A DNA stretch of 64,000 bases from Hordeum vulgare subsp. vulgare (taxonomy: Eukaryota > Streptophyta > Magnoliopsida > Poales > Poaceae): assembly GCF_904849725.1 (NCBI RefSeq), contig NC_058520.1, positions 348,375,670 through 348,439,669 of the forward strand. Direction: 5' to 3'. Both the position numbers and the translations under genes were made by a program. Below are positions 37,678 through 47,487 of the stretch, piece after piece (positions within the stretch are counted from its first letter, which is position 1; every line of letters begins with the position of its first letter). The notes under the pieces were generated by a model. It was given only the letters and a program-made list of their open reading frames with translations. It was not told where the DNA came from and did not search any database.

Positions 37678-38808
37678 TCACGTATAGTCATCTTTGGTGC
37701 TCAAACCATAAGTAGCCCTCATCATAGATTCATAAGGAAATCTGATTTTATTTCTAGGAAAGTGCTCCATACCCTTCTTTAAAGGAAATTGAAATCTAAT
37801 ATTCCCTTCCTTCATATCGATGATAGCACCAATAGTCCTTAGGAAAGGTCTACCAAGAATAATGGGACATGAAGGATTGCAATCTATGTCAAGTACAATG
37901 AAATCCACGGGTACATAGTTCTTATTTGCAACAATAAGAACATCATCGATCCTTCCCATGAGTTTCTTGACACTAGAATACGCAAGATGCAAATTAAGAG
38001 AACACTCTTCAATCTCATGAAAACCAAGGATATCACATATAGACTTTGGAATCGCGGAAACACTAGCAACCAAATCACACAAAGCATTGCACTCATAGTT
38101 TTTGATCTTAATTTTGATAGTAGGTTCCCACTCATCATGAAGTTTTCTAGGTATAGATACTTCTAGTTCGAGCTTCTCTTGAAGAGATTTCATCATAGCA
38201 TCTACGATATGCGCAGTAAAGGCTTTGCTTTGGCTATAAGCGTGTGGAGAGTTTGCAATGGATTGCATCAAAGAAATGCATTCAAACAAGGAGCAATTAT
38301 CATAATTGAATTCCTTGAAAACCAAAGTGGGAGTTTCATTACTACCCAAAATTTTGATTTCTTCTACTCCACTCTCCACACCTTTATCATCAGGATGGGT
38401 GGACTCCGAATCATTGGGGCGTTTTTCAACCAATGTGGATTCATATCCAGCCGCTCCATAAATAGGTTTGACACGCGAAAACAAAGATTCAAGAGGAGAC
38501 ACACCAAGCACTTTAAGATCTTCGTGATTTGCATCACAAATTTCAGGTTTAGCTGCCATCTTATTGACTAAGGTAGCCTGCTTGTCAGAAATTTGGCCCA
38601 CCAATTTTTCAAGCTTAGCAAGCTGAGAATTAAGTGCAAGGAAATCATGGGCCATATCATCAACCTCTTTATTCAAACAGACCAGAAAGGAATTTTTCTC
38701 TTTTAATTCCCTACGGAAGTAACTATTTTGGTCAAACTAAGAAGACATGAAACCTTTGACATTTGTTTCAATCTCGTCCAATTTTTTGAAATAGTTTGGA
38801 TTGGCCAT
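37678..38808 (-). pseudogene. Element C coiled-coil/protease ORF with one nonsense codon
   Basis: Minus-strand ATG at 38808 begins MANPNYFKKLDEIETNVKGF; an in-frame stop at 38737-38739 is followed in the same frame by about 353 codons. Residues LNSQLAKLEKLVGQISDK have heptad spacing of a coiled coil. From CDANHEDLKVLGVSPLES onward it matches B's protein, including the full protease to STKDDYT. The catalytic loop is CDLVASVSAIPKS, with Val in place of the Gly seen in B. The capsid domain of B is absent and replaced by the coiled-coil part. Apart from the single stop, this is the longest open frame in the window. Confidence 0.85.
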
Positions 38809-39040
38809 GAGGAAAGGTCTCTCACGAACAAACCTAAGAGAAGGCGGGTGAAAGGGAACGACAAAAAGGCAAAAAGCAAAAGAAAACTGCAAAAGGCAAA
38901 AGGCAAATGAAAACGGCAAATGTGAAGTGGGGGAGAGGAAAACGAGAGGCAACTGGCAAAAAAGTAAATGCAAGAGATGAGTTTGTGATACCTACTTGGA
39001 TAGATCACTCCTTCCCCGGCAACGGCGCCAGGAATACTTC
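38809..39040 (-). other. Element C leader and primer-binding site
   Basis: Primer site at 39011-39030 (minus TGGCGCCGTTGCCGGGGAAG), 10 bp from the LTR. At 38860-38935 the minus strand carries the pyrimidine-rich TTTGCC-type repeats also present in B and D. Confidence 0.85.
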
Positions 39041-40653
39041 TACTACTGCAACAAAAGTCCTTTCAACGGCGCCAGAAATAGGTGTGTTGACGGCACAAGG
39101 AATCCTTCTGCTACGGCTACGCCTTAAAGGACTTCCAAGGAAAATATGCAAAGGATTCCCCCCGTGGCCTTGGAGCCTTGCGTTGGTGTTCCCTCGAAGC
39201 GGAAAGGGTGATGTAGCGCAGTGGTGGTAAGTATTTCCCTTAGTTTGAGAACAAAGGTATCGATCAAGTGAAGGAGTATCACAAGAGCCTGCACAAACAC
39301 AAAAAGCTTGCTCCCAACGCTATGACGGGGTTGTCAATCCTTATAGATTGTTCGCCAAGTGAGAACTGAAAGCAACAAAGTAACAAAGCAAAGTAAAAGT
39401 GAAAGTGGAAACGATAGGTGTGAATAGACCCGGGGGCCGTAGTGTTTACTAGTGGCTTCTCTCATGAAAGCAAGTAGACGGTCGGTGAACAAATTACTGT
39501 CGAGCAATTGATAGGACCGCGTAAAGTCGTGACATCATCTATGGCAATGATTATATCTATAGGCATCACGTCCAAAACAAGTAGACCGATACTTGCTGCA
39601 TCTACTACTATTACTCCACACGTCGACCGCTATCCAGCATGCATCTAGTGTATTAAGTCCAAAAGAACAGAGTAACGCCTTAAGCAAGATGACATGATGT
39701 AGATGGACAATCTCATATCTACGACAGAGCCCACCTTGTTACCCATGATGGCAACTACACGATGTGTGCCTTGCTGCCCCTACTATCACTGGGAAAGGTC
39801 ACCACACGGTAAGAACCCAAAACCAAGCACTTCTCCCATTGCAAGCATAGATCAAGTTGGCCAAACAAAACCCAAGACTCGGACAGACTTACAAGGATAT
39901 CAAATCATGCATATAAGAAATCAGCAAAGACTCAAATATATATCATAGATAATCTAATCACAAATCCACAATTCATCGGATCTCGACAAACACACCGCCA
40001 AAGAAGATTGCATCGGATAGATCTCCAGGAAGATCATGGAGAACTTTGTATTGAAGATCCAAGAGAGAGAAGAAGCCATCTAGCTACTAACAACGGACCC
40101 GTAGGTCTGAAGTGAACTACTCACGAGTCATTGGAGGGGGGATGATGTTGATGAAGAATCCCTCCAACTCCAAAGTCCCCTCCGGCAGGGCACCGGGAAG
40201 GGTCTCCAGATGAGATCTCGCGGAAACGGAAGCTTGCGGCGGCGGAAAAGTATTTTCGTGGATCCCTTGATTTTTTTCTTATTTTTAGGGGATATATAGG
40301 CAAAAGATCTAGGTCAGGTGGGCGCCTGGGAGGCCACAAGCCTTCCAACCGCCGCCCCCTCGTGGCAGAGTGGGGTCTTGTGGGCTCCCTGTAGCCCTCC
40401 TGGCTTGGCCCACAAGCCCCATGATCTTCTTCCGTTCGGAAAAAAATCATTTCGGGGATTTTATTCCGTTTGGACTCCGTTCCAAAATCAGATCTGAAAA
40501 GAGCCAAAAACACAGAAAAAACAGGAACTGGCACTTGGCACTGAATTAATAAGTTAGTCCCAAAAAAGATATAAAAGGTACATAAAACATCCGAAGATGA
40601 CAAGATAACAACATGAAACCATCAAAAATTATAGATACGTTTGCGACGTATCA
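39041..40653 (-). repeat. 5' LTR of element C
   Basis: Collinear with 28767-30379 and equal in length. The outer end reads TACTACTGC instead of TGCTACTGC, a substitution in the terminal TG. A TATATAGG motif for minus-strand transcription lies near 40293. Confidence 0.93.
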
Positions 40654-41382
40654 ACCGTCAGAGGCTGAGAGGAACCCGTTGAAAGACCATGTTTTGATCA
40701 TCCGGTTTTCTAACATCCTGAAGTGCGTGGACTCCAACGGAGGTGGTCAAATCTTGTGGGGAACGTGTGCAAAACTGTGCGGAGTACTCAAACCTAATCG
40801 ATTAGCCGTGTCCACGGTCATGGACAATTTGAGCCAAAGGAACTGAAACTATCAGGAATTCTCAACACCATTGACTTATTGATGTGGGTAATATTGATAA
40901 CTTGGGTATGAGAAATGGTTGGTGGAACCTTCTCATTAACAACCAACAAAGTAGTAAAACTTTCTTTTACCCTCTCTCTTGTTGTAGGAAAATTTGCTTT
41001 ACGCAAAACTTAAACTACAGCCCCACTTGCCATATATGCATATAGTATAGATGATGTTTACACCTCTCTCCTTTGTGACTTGCCGACCTATTCAATATGT
41101 TGACCTACACGGCTGCAACATCTTATGTTGCAGATATTTTCTTCGACGAGTGAGAGTACGATTTAGGGCTACGGTCTGCACTCAACCTGTCGTTGGTGTT
41201 TATTGGGACTCCACTCCCTTTGACTGTTTCCACTGAGATTTTTGAGGTATATATCAGTTTTACGTTATTTACATGTGATTGCACTTTGATATATTCATTG
41301 ATGTACTATGTGTGCCAGCATACTGATCCAGGGATGACACAGATACACAGAGGCTTGACTCGTTTTGAGTCGGGTCGCTACA
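40654..41382 (+). repeat. 3' LTR of element E, second part
   Basis: Resumes E's LTR at ACCGTCAGAGG, collinear with 14327-15008, and ends CGCTACA before the ATAAA duplication. It has about 55 bp near 41078-41132 that the 5' LTR lacks, where the deletion joins TGT-containing sequences. Confidence 0.92.
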
Positions 41383-41387
41383 ATAAA

Positions 41388-42437
41388 TTCTAAGGAAGTT
41401 TCATTCGAGGCCTACAGAGGACACAAAACCAGTTACAGAACTGCAGACAAGGTATTACAATCCTGTTCTTATTGGCCTACTCTTTTTAAATATGCTCGTA
41501 AGTATATTCTTTCTTGTGATGAATGCCAAAGAGTTGGTAATATTGGAAAACGTCAGGAATGCCTATGAACTATTCACTTGCTATTGAACTGTTTGATGTC
41601 TGGGGGTTTGACTTTATGGGAACGTTTCCTTCCTCGAATGGATATACTCATATTCGAGTTGCTGTTGATTACGTTACTAAGTGGGTAGAAGCTATTCCAA
41701 CTAGTAGTGCTGATCATAACACTTATATTAAAATGCTTAAGTACATTATCTTTCTGAGGTTTGGTGTCCCTAGATACCTAATGACTGATGGTTCACATTT
41801 TATTCATGGCGCTTCTGTAAACTACTAGCTTAATATGATGTTAACCATAGAATTGCATCACCTTATTACCCTCAATCTAGTGGTTAAGTTGAATTGAGAA
41901 ATCGAGAAAGAAAATTAATCTTGCTCAAGACTATCAATAGATCCAGAAAGAATTGGTCTAAGAAACTTGATGATGCTTTGTGGGCTTACAGGGAAGCTTA
42001 TAAGAATCCCATGGGGATGTCCCCATATAAAGTGGTCTATGGAAAAGCTTTTCGTTTACCTCGTGAGTTAGAATATAAGGCTTATTGGGAAATTAAAGAA
42101 CATAACTACGATTTTAAACTTGCTGGTGAGAAGAGGTTATTTGATATTGGCTCACTAGATGAATGGAAATGCTAAGTTATTTAAAGAAAAGTTTAAACAA
42201 TGGCATGACAAGAGAATTCAAAAATGAGAATTCAATCTAGATGACTTAGTGCTTTTGTACATTTCTCGTTTTAGATTTTTTGCAGGGAAATTCTTGTCCA
42301 AATGGGAAGGACCTTATGTTGTCGAGGAGGTTTATCTTTCCTGTGCTATAATAATTAATACCTTCGAAGGTAAAAACCCGAGAGTGGTGAGTGGGAAAAT
42401 AATTAAGCATTATATTTTAGGTACACCCATTAATTAG
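41388..42437 (+). pseudogene. Element A integrase (Gypsy)
   Basis: The zinc-finger part reads YRTADKVLQSCSYWPTLFKY and CDECQRVGNIGKRQE; CX2C is kept, but the upstream His region is altered. The core reads WGFDFMGTFPSSNGYTHI (first Asp), VDYVTKWVEAIPTS, FGVPRYLMTDGSHFIHG (second Asp, one Gly lost) and VEL plus NR (catalytic Glu), with a TAA replacing the Gln before VEL. The C-terminal part includes [40 protein letters not shown] and IKHYILGTPIN before the TAG. At least three stops or frameshifts (near 41565, 41828, 42175) break it. No chromodomain is visible, consistent with the Athila/Tat branch. Confidence 0.9.
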
Positions 42438-42847
42438 GAAAAAACTAATGTCAACCAAGTCATAACATCGGAGGGGCACATAAAGGAAGTCCTCCGAAAC
42501 ACTCCACAAACCTGAAAATGAGGTAGGTACATGGTACGACAAGTAAACTGACTCCAGAAATTCCAAAAGGTATTTTCTAATAGTTTTGGTAGTTTAGAAA
42601 AAATACAAAAGTAAAGCGGAGTCAAGGGCACCCATGAGGGAGGCACAAGCCAACCACACGCGCCCCCCTAGCGGCACCCTCATGGCTTATGGGCCACCAT
42701 GTGCCTCCCGGACTCCAAATAATTCTTGAGCACATTTTCTCACCTGGAAAAATTCATTATATATACTCCCGTGTGTTTTGATGAATGCATCGCGAGATTT
42801 TCCCCTGTTCTAGTTTCGAGCTATTTTTCTGATATATTTAGATTGCC
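42438..42847 (+). other. Element A spacer between integrase and extra ORF
   Basis: No coding sequence is visible. A TTATATATAC motif at 42757-42766 lies about 80 bp before the next ATG, and the preceding sequence is GC-rich, so an internal promoter for the downstream ORF is possible but untested. Confidence 0.5.
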
Positions 42848-43350
42848 ATGAGTTCACCAAGCCCTTCCAAGGACAAGTTCTTCGAGAAGGTCATCAAACC
42901 CTACCTGCAGGAGGTGATGAAGCATCCTCAAGCCATTAAGATTCATGAGGCGTTGCTTCACATCCGGGATATTCAAGGTCCCCAAAAGGAGGGAAGCGAG
43001 AAGGCTAGGCTTGCAACTGTGGAACATGAGATCTTCAAGTGTCAAGGGATGGTGGAGCATGGTATGAGTGCTAACCAATCTATGATCACGGATTTCATCC
43101 GGGAAAACAAGCCGGACACAAAGTACATGGGGAGATTCTCTCTAAGCTTCAAGACTGGATCGATCACCTCCAAGATCAAATTTATGACCTCCAAGGCCAA
43201 AACTGTGAGTATGAATCTTGGTTTTAGAGGATGAGCTTTAGTGTTAGTTTAAGGACTCCTGAGACAAAAATTGCTTTCTATGACGGGGAGTCTATGCCTT
43301 GGAGTATTTATGACACTCCTGCTAGCTGCTACACCACCACCATCACCTAA
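42848..43350 (+). pseudogene. Element A extra ORF downstream of integrase, unknown function
   Basis: ATG at 42848 opens MSSPSPSKDKFFEKVIKPYL, a charged, helical protein with KARLATVEHEIFKCQGMVEH. A frameshift near 43130 moves the meaningful frame to LSKLQDWIDHLQDQIYDLQG, a clear coiled coil, followed by a stop near 43224. The frame then continues to a TAA at 43348-43350, giving about 165 codons. I recall similar ORFs in this position in related Triticeae Gypsy elements, but no function. There is no signal peptide or membrane helix, so it is not an obvious envelope-like protein. The strong sense coding signal outside gag-pol makes it a genuine element gene. Confidence 0.75.
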
Positions 43351-44895
43351 GGAGGATGCTCGAGTACATTGGTATGGGCACCACCCTTTTCTTGGTCCAA
43401 GCTTGGGGGAGGCTCCCCGGTATCGTATTACCATCACTTCCATCATTACTATCCATCTTAGTTTGATCCTTAGTTGTTTCGTGATTTAGAGAAATAAATT
43501 TCATATTTTCTTTGCGTAGAAGTTTTGCTTTGAGTTCCATCTATCCTTGTAATAGAGTAAGCAAGATATATAATAAAGATAAGTTGAATTTTTGTGGTTT
43601 ACCTGTGGGCACCCATCATCATAGCATGGCAATAAAAAAGACAAATAAAGATCGTATGCTCATCGCACGAGTAGTAATGACTTCACACAAAACGGGTATA
43701 AGTGATAAAAGTTGTTGATAGTAAAACAAACATATTATTAGTCATTGTTGCAATCTAAGCAATATTATGATAGAGGAGAGGGGACTCACATACAAATACA
43801 CTATGTTGGACATCTTTTATGATTGTGAGCCTTCATCAAACATTATATAATGATGAAGTGTGATGTTGGACATGGAAGACAATGTTATGATCATGGTAGT
43901 TTACATTCACATAGAAGTTATATGATGTTGGATCCTTCAACATGTGATGCTCGCTTTTGATCCTTTGGTAGCCCAAAAATTCCGCACTAAGTAGAGATAC
44001 TACTTGTGCATCCATATCCGTGAAACCCAGTTTCTTGCCATGAGAGTCCACAATACTTACGATGTATGTTGTCATCGGTTCATAAAGCAATAAAAATGCT
44101 CCTAAATATGTATGATCTTTTATTGCATGGGAAACAAGCTTTGTACGATCTTGTGATGGCAAAGAAATAAAAGTGACAAAGTGCATAATAAAGTTTGTTA
44201 TAATAAGGGGTAATACAAAGTGACGTTCCTTTGCATTAAGAGTTCAGACATCCAATAAATTACAAGAAAACGACAACCTCTATTCCCCTTCATGAAGGGC
44301 CTATCTTTACTTTCAAGAGTTTAACTCTGTGCTTGAGTTAATGAAGTTTATTCTTCTTCCAACCTTTTAATCTTCTAGTAGCAAGCACCATCTGTTGAGG
44401 AAAGATTCAGACTTACATATCCAAGTGGATGTAGATGATCATGATTCATTATTGTTGACATTATCCTAGAGGTAAAAAAGTAGGGTGACAAACCAATAAG
44501 CCCCTATCTTCCTATGAGTCCTATGAAAAAATGAGCTCCAAAAATATGCCTCGAGCATGAGAAATTATGGAAGAATAAATGATAGATGAGTATGTGAAAC
44601 TTGCCAAAAAAGAAAGCTCTTACATAGACTCTCCTGTGAATAATGATTGCCCCAATAACTAATAATATGGATTGTTGACTATCAGTAAAGTTTTTGCTTC
44701 ATACTCCAGTAGTTGTGAATGGATTTTCACTTGTTTATGAGAAGATATATGATAAAATACTTGATGCTATGCTAATGGATCATGCTCTTATGCTTGTATT
44801 CTGTTTTTATCGACACCTCTCTCTCAAATCATGTGGTCATTATTTCCAAGTTTTGCTTTCGCTTGAGGACAAGCGAGGTCTAAGCTTGCGGGAGT
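43351..44895 (+). other. Element A 3' non-coding region with polypurine tract
   Basis: No recognisable coding sequence on either strand; ORFs up to 116 codons lack motifs. The tract AAGCTTGCGGGAGT (44882-44895) immediately precedes the 3' LTR. Confidence 0.7.
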
Positions 44896-46402
44896 TGATA
44901 TGCTCATTTTGCATCATGAATTAGTACTGATATTTGTGTTGATCATGTCCATTATCCATTACCATCATACAATTCTTATGCCTTTTCTCTCTAGATATGC
45001 AAGGTACATCACTGAGAAGGAAATATATGGAAACTGTAATTCTGGTCCTGGAAATCAAGAAAAGGCAGAAAAATCAACTTGCTCCAAATGACATGAAACT
45101 TTACAGAGAATTTTTCTGGAATATTTGAGAATTTCGGTGCCAAAAATATACCGGAGAGGGCCACCAACGGGGTACAAGCCAATATGGCGCCCCTGGCCTC
45201 AACTTCATGGCTTGTGGGTCCCCAGCTGACCCTCTGGCGACCATATTCTCCTATACGGTGTGTTTTACCCTAGAAAAAATCATAAGTTATCTTTTTGGAC
45301 AAGCACCACGGTCTCGAGGCGGAAATCTGGGCAGAGGCCCTTTTGGTCTCTGGCAGAGATATTCTGCCGGGGGAATTCCCCTTTGAGAGGGGGAAATCAA
45401 AGCCATCATCATCACCAACGCTTCCTCCTTCATGGGAGGACCAATCTTCATCAACATTTTCACCAACACCATCTCGTCTCCAACCCTAGTTCGTCACGTG
45501 TATTCAGTCTTTGTCTCAAAACCTCAGATTGGTACGTGTGCGTTGCTAGTAATGTTGATTACACCTATAGTTGATGTTGTTGGATTACTTGGTGGAAGAT
45601 ATTATATTTAGATCCTTAATTATTATTATTACACCTCTGATCTTGAACATGTTGATGATGTCTGAGTAGTAATTATTGTTCCTGAGGACGTGGGAGAAGT
45701 GTTGTTATAAGTAATCACATAAAGTTGGTGTTCGTTCGATATTTTGATAATATGGATGTCATACTTCTCTTAGTGGTGCCATGTGAACGTCGACTACATG
45801 ACACTTCACCATGTTATGGGCCTAAGGGAAGTCATTGTGCAGTAACAAATAGATGATGGGTTGGAAGAGTGACATAAGCTTAAACCCCAGTTTATGTGTT
45901 GCTTCATAAGGGGCTGATTTGGATCCACATGTTTCATGCTATTGTTAGAATATTATTCATTCTTCTTTTGTAGTTGCGGATTCTTGTTAGATTTGGTAAT
46001 CATAAGTAGGTCATTAGTTCAAGTAAGAACAACAGCTTAGCACCGGTTTACCCACATAGCAAATCATCGAAGTAGCAAACGTGAATCAACTTAATATAAT
46101 GAACATGACTAGACAGAAATTCCTATGTGTCCTCATGGGTGCTGGCTTTATTTAAGAGAAGTTTCAGGCATGTCCTTTGCTATAAAAAGGATTGGGCTAC
46201 CTTTCTGCACCTTTGCTACTATTATTACTTTTCACTTGTTACGAATTATCTTGCTACAAAACTATCTATCACTACTACTTACAACACTTGTAGAGAATCC
46301 CTTACTGAAAACTACTTATCATTTTCTTCTGCTCCTCGTTGGGTTCGACACCCTTACTTATTGAAAGGACTACAATTGATACCTCATACTTGTGGGTCAT
46401 CA
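44896..46402 (+). repeat. 3' LTR of element A (1507 bp)
   Basis: Starts TGATATGCTC, ends GGGTCATCA, and its last part matches the 5' LTR remnant at 8818-8989. A CTATAAAAAGG TATA box lies near 46179. Flanking right sequence from 46403 is an Angela-like LTR, the target of A. Confidence 0.88.
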
Positions 46403-47151
46403 GTTCCCACATATTCCTCGAAGATCATTATTGGTTGAACCAAGATGTCAAGAATTCAGTCGACCCCGTATGTAGTTTCCTTTGTCCATCGACATGTTAC
46501 TTGGTCGAGATTTGATCGTCGGTATCTCATACCTAGTTCAATATCATTACCAAAAAGTCTATTTACTCGTCCCATAGTACAAGATCCCATGACTAACTCC
46601 TTATTCACAAGTTTGCAAGCTTCTTGTGATGTTGTATTACCGAAAGGGCCCACATATACCTCTCCTTCATACAAATTTGCAAATCTGAGTCTCGATCCAT
46701 GCCACCCCAATAGACACCCTCGGACATACCTGTAGATCACCTTTATGATCACCCAGTTATGAAGTGACGTTTGATACACACAAGACATTCCTCCAGTGTG
46801 AGGGAGTTGCATGATCTCATGGTATTAGGAGCATATACTTGACATAAAGAAAGTAGTAGCGACAAACTAAGTAACATGATCAAATGCTATGCTTACAGTT
46901 GGGTTTTGTCCATTACATCATTCTCCTAATGACGTGATCATGTTATCATATGGAAACTCATGTCTATGGTGAGGAAACCTTAACCATCTTTAATCAGCGA
47001 GCTAGTTTAGTATAGTCTTAGAGGGACACAGTGTTGTCTATCTATCCACAGATGTATCATTGTTTCCGGTCATGGGTAATAAACATTTATCTTGAACAAG
47101 CAAATATGATAATAACAAATTTATTATTGCATGTAAGGCATGATTCCAATA
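46403..47151 (-). repeat. Element L: old Angela-like LTR fragment, target of A
   Basis: Read on the minus strand, it begins TTGGAATCATGCC and follows the BARE1/WIS/Angela LTR in order, including the parts equivalent to GGTTTCCT, ATTAGGAGAAT, GTGTGTATCAAACGTC and CTACAGGTAT. It is far more diverged than the LTRs at 196 and 6996. It stops where A begins; the rest of the LTR must lie beyond A's 5' end, outside the window. Confidence 0.85.
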
Positions 47152-47487
47152 GTAGCACCAGTAGCCACGATGATCAGGTGGGTAGCCAAAGAACACACAC
47201 GCGACGGATCGGTTATTGAGTTTGTGTCGGGAGGTGGATGACATGTTTGGGTAGCAGAAACAACTGAAAGGATGCAAAATGGAGTATTTTGGGGCAATGC
47301 CCAGGAGCAGATCGTGCGGTGAGCATGGTGAGGAGGTGGTGCATGGTTTGTAGTTGAGGAGGAGGGTGGCAGTAGCATGGGCTTCCGCCCAAAAAAGCAC
47401 AGACATGGAGGCATGGAAGAGCAACGATCGAATGTTGTTGTTGAGAGTGCGCAACACCCCCTCACCCTTGCCATTCTATTGGCACAT
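47152..47487 (-). pseudogene. Element H: Copia integrase fragment, C-terminal piece
   Basis: The minus strand reads VLRTLNNNIRSLLFHASMSV, FWAEAHATATLLLNYKP, PHDLLLGIAPKY and RSVACVFFGYPPDHRGY, the region of Copia integrase after the catalytic Glu. It joins 51667-51842 once solo LTR G and one CACAT copy are removed. It ends at L, so the following RT is not in the window. Which Copia family it belongs to is unknown. Confidence 0.85.

Larger units (their letters stand above)
28767..40653 (-). mobile_element. Element C: non-autonomous TGATACG-type Gypsy (protease ORF), hosts solo LTR F
   Basis: Both LTRs are 1613 bp (28767-30379 and 39041-40653). The target duplications are ACTGT (28762-28766) and ACCGT (40654-40658), differing by one CpG-to-TpG change; the empty site in E's 5' LTR reads ACCGT. 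It lies on the minus strand, with the primer site at 39011-39030. Without F it is about 7.15 kb. It encodes only a protease ORF with a coiled-coil N-terminus. It sits in E's 3' LTR. Confidence 0.93.
11853..41382 (+). mobile_element. Element E: long-LTR, gag-only retrotransposon (hosts B and C)
   Basis: It starts TGTAACATCCC and ends CGCTACA and is flanked by the perfect 5-bp target duplication ATAAA (11848-11852 and 41383-41387), inserted in A between RNase H and integrase. The 5' LTR is 11853-15008; the primer site at 15013-15024 matches initiator tRNA-Met. The 3' LTR starts at 26056 and is split by C. After removing B and C, E is about 9.4 kb, made of 3.2- and 3.4-kb LTRs around a 2.8-kb internal region that encodes only a decayed gag. 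No protease, RT or integrase is visible, so it is non-autonomous. I cannot assign a family name. Confidence 0.93.
8818..46402 (+). mobile_element. Element A: Athila/Tat-like Gypsy retrotransposon split by nested insertions
   Basis: A 5' LTR remnant, a primer site, gag, PR, RT and RNase H run from 8818 to 11852. Integrase, an extra ORF and a 3' LTR run from 41388 to 46402. The two halves are separated by element E. The protein order PR-RT-RH-INT shows Gypsy, and the protein matches the autonomous Triticeae elements with a TGGCGCCGTTGCCGGGGA primer site. Reading across E from RNase H to the integrase zinc finger, with only the ATAAA duplication removed, restores collinearity. The 5' end of A lies upstream of the Angela array. 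It is non-functional because of a gag deletion, stops, frameshifts and a mutated RT active site. Confidence 0.9.

Noticed and set aside
46125..46438. ORFs of 79-103 codons near 46125
   Set aside because: They lie in the R/U5 part of A's 3' LTR and are repeated partly at 8818-8989; no domain.
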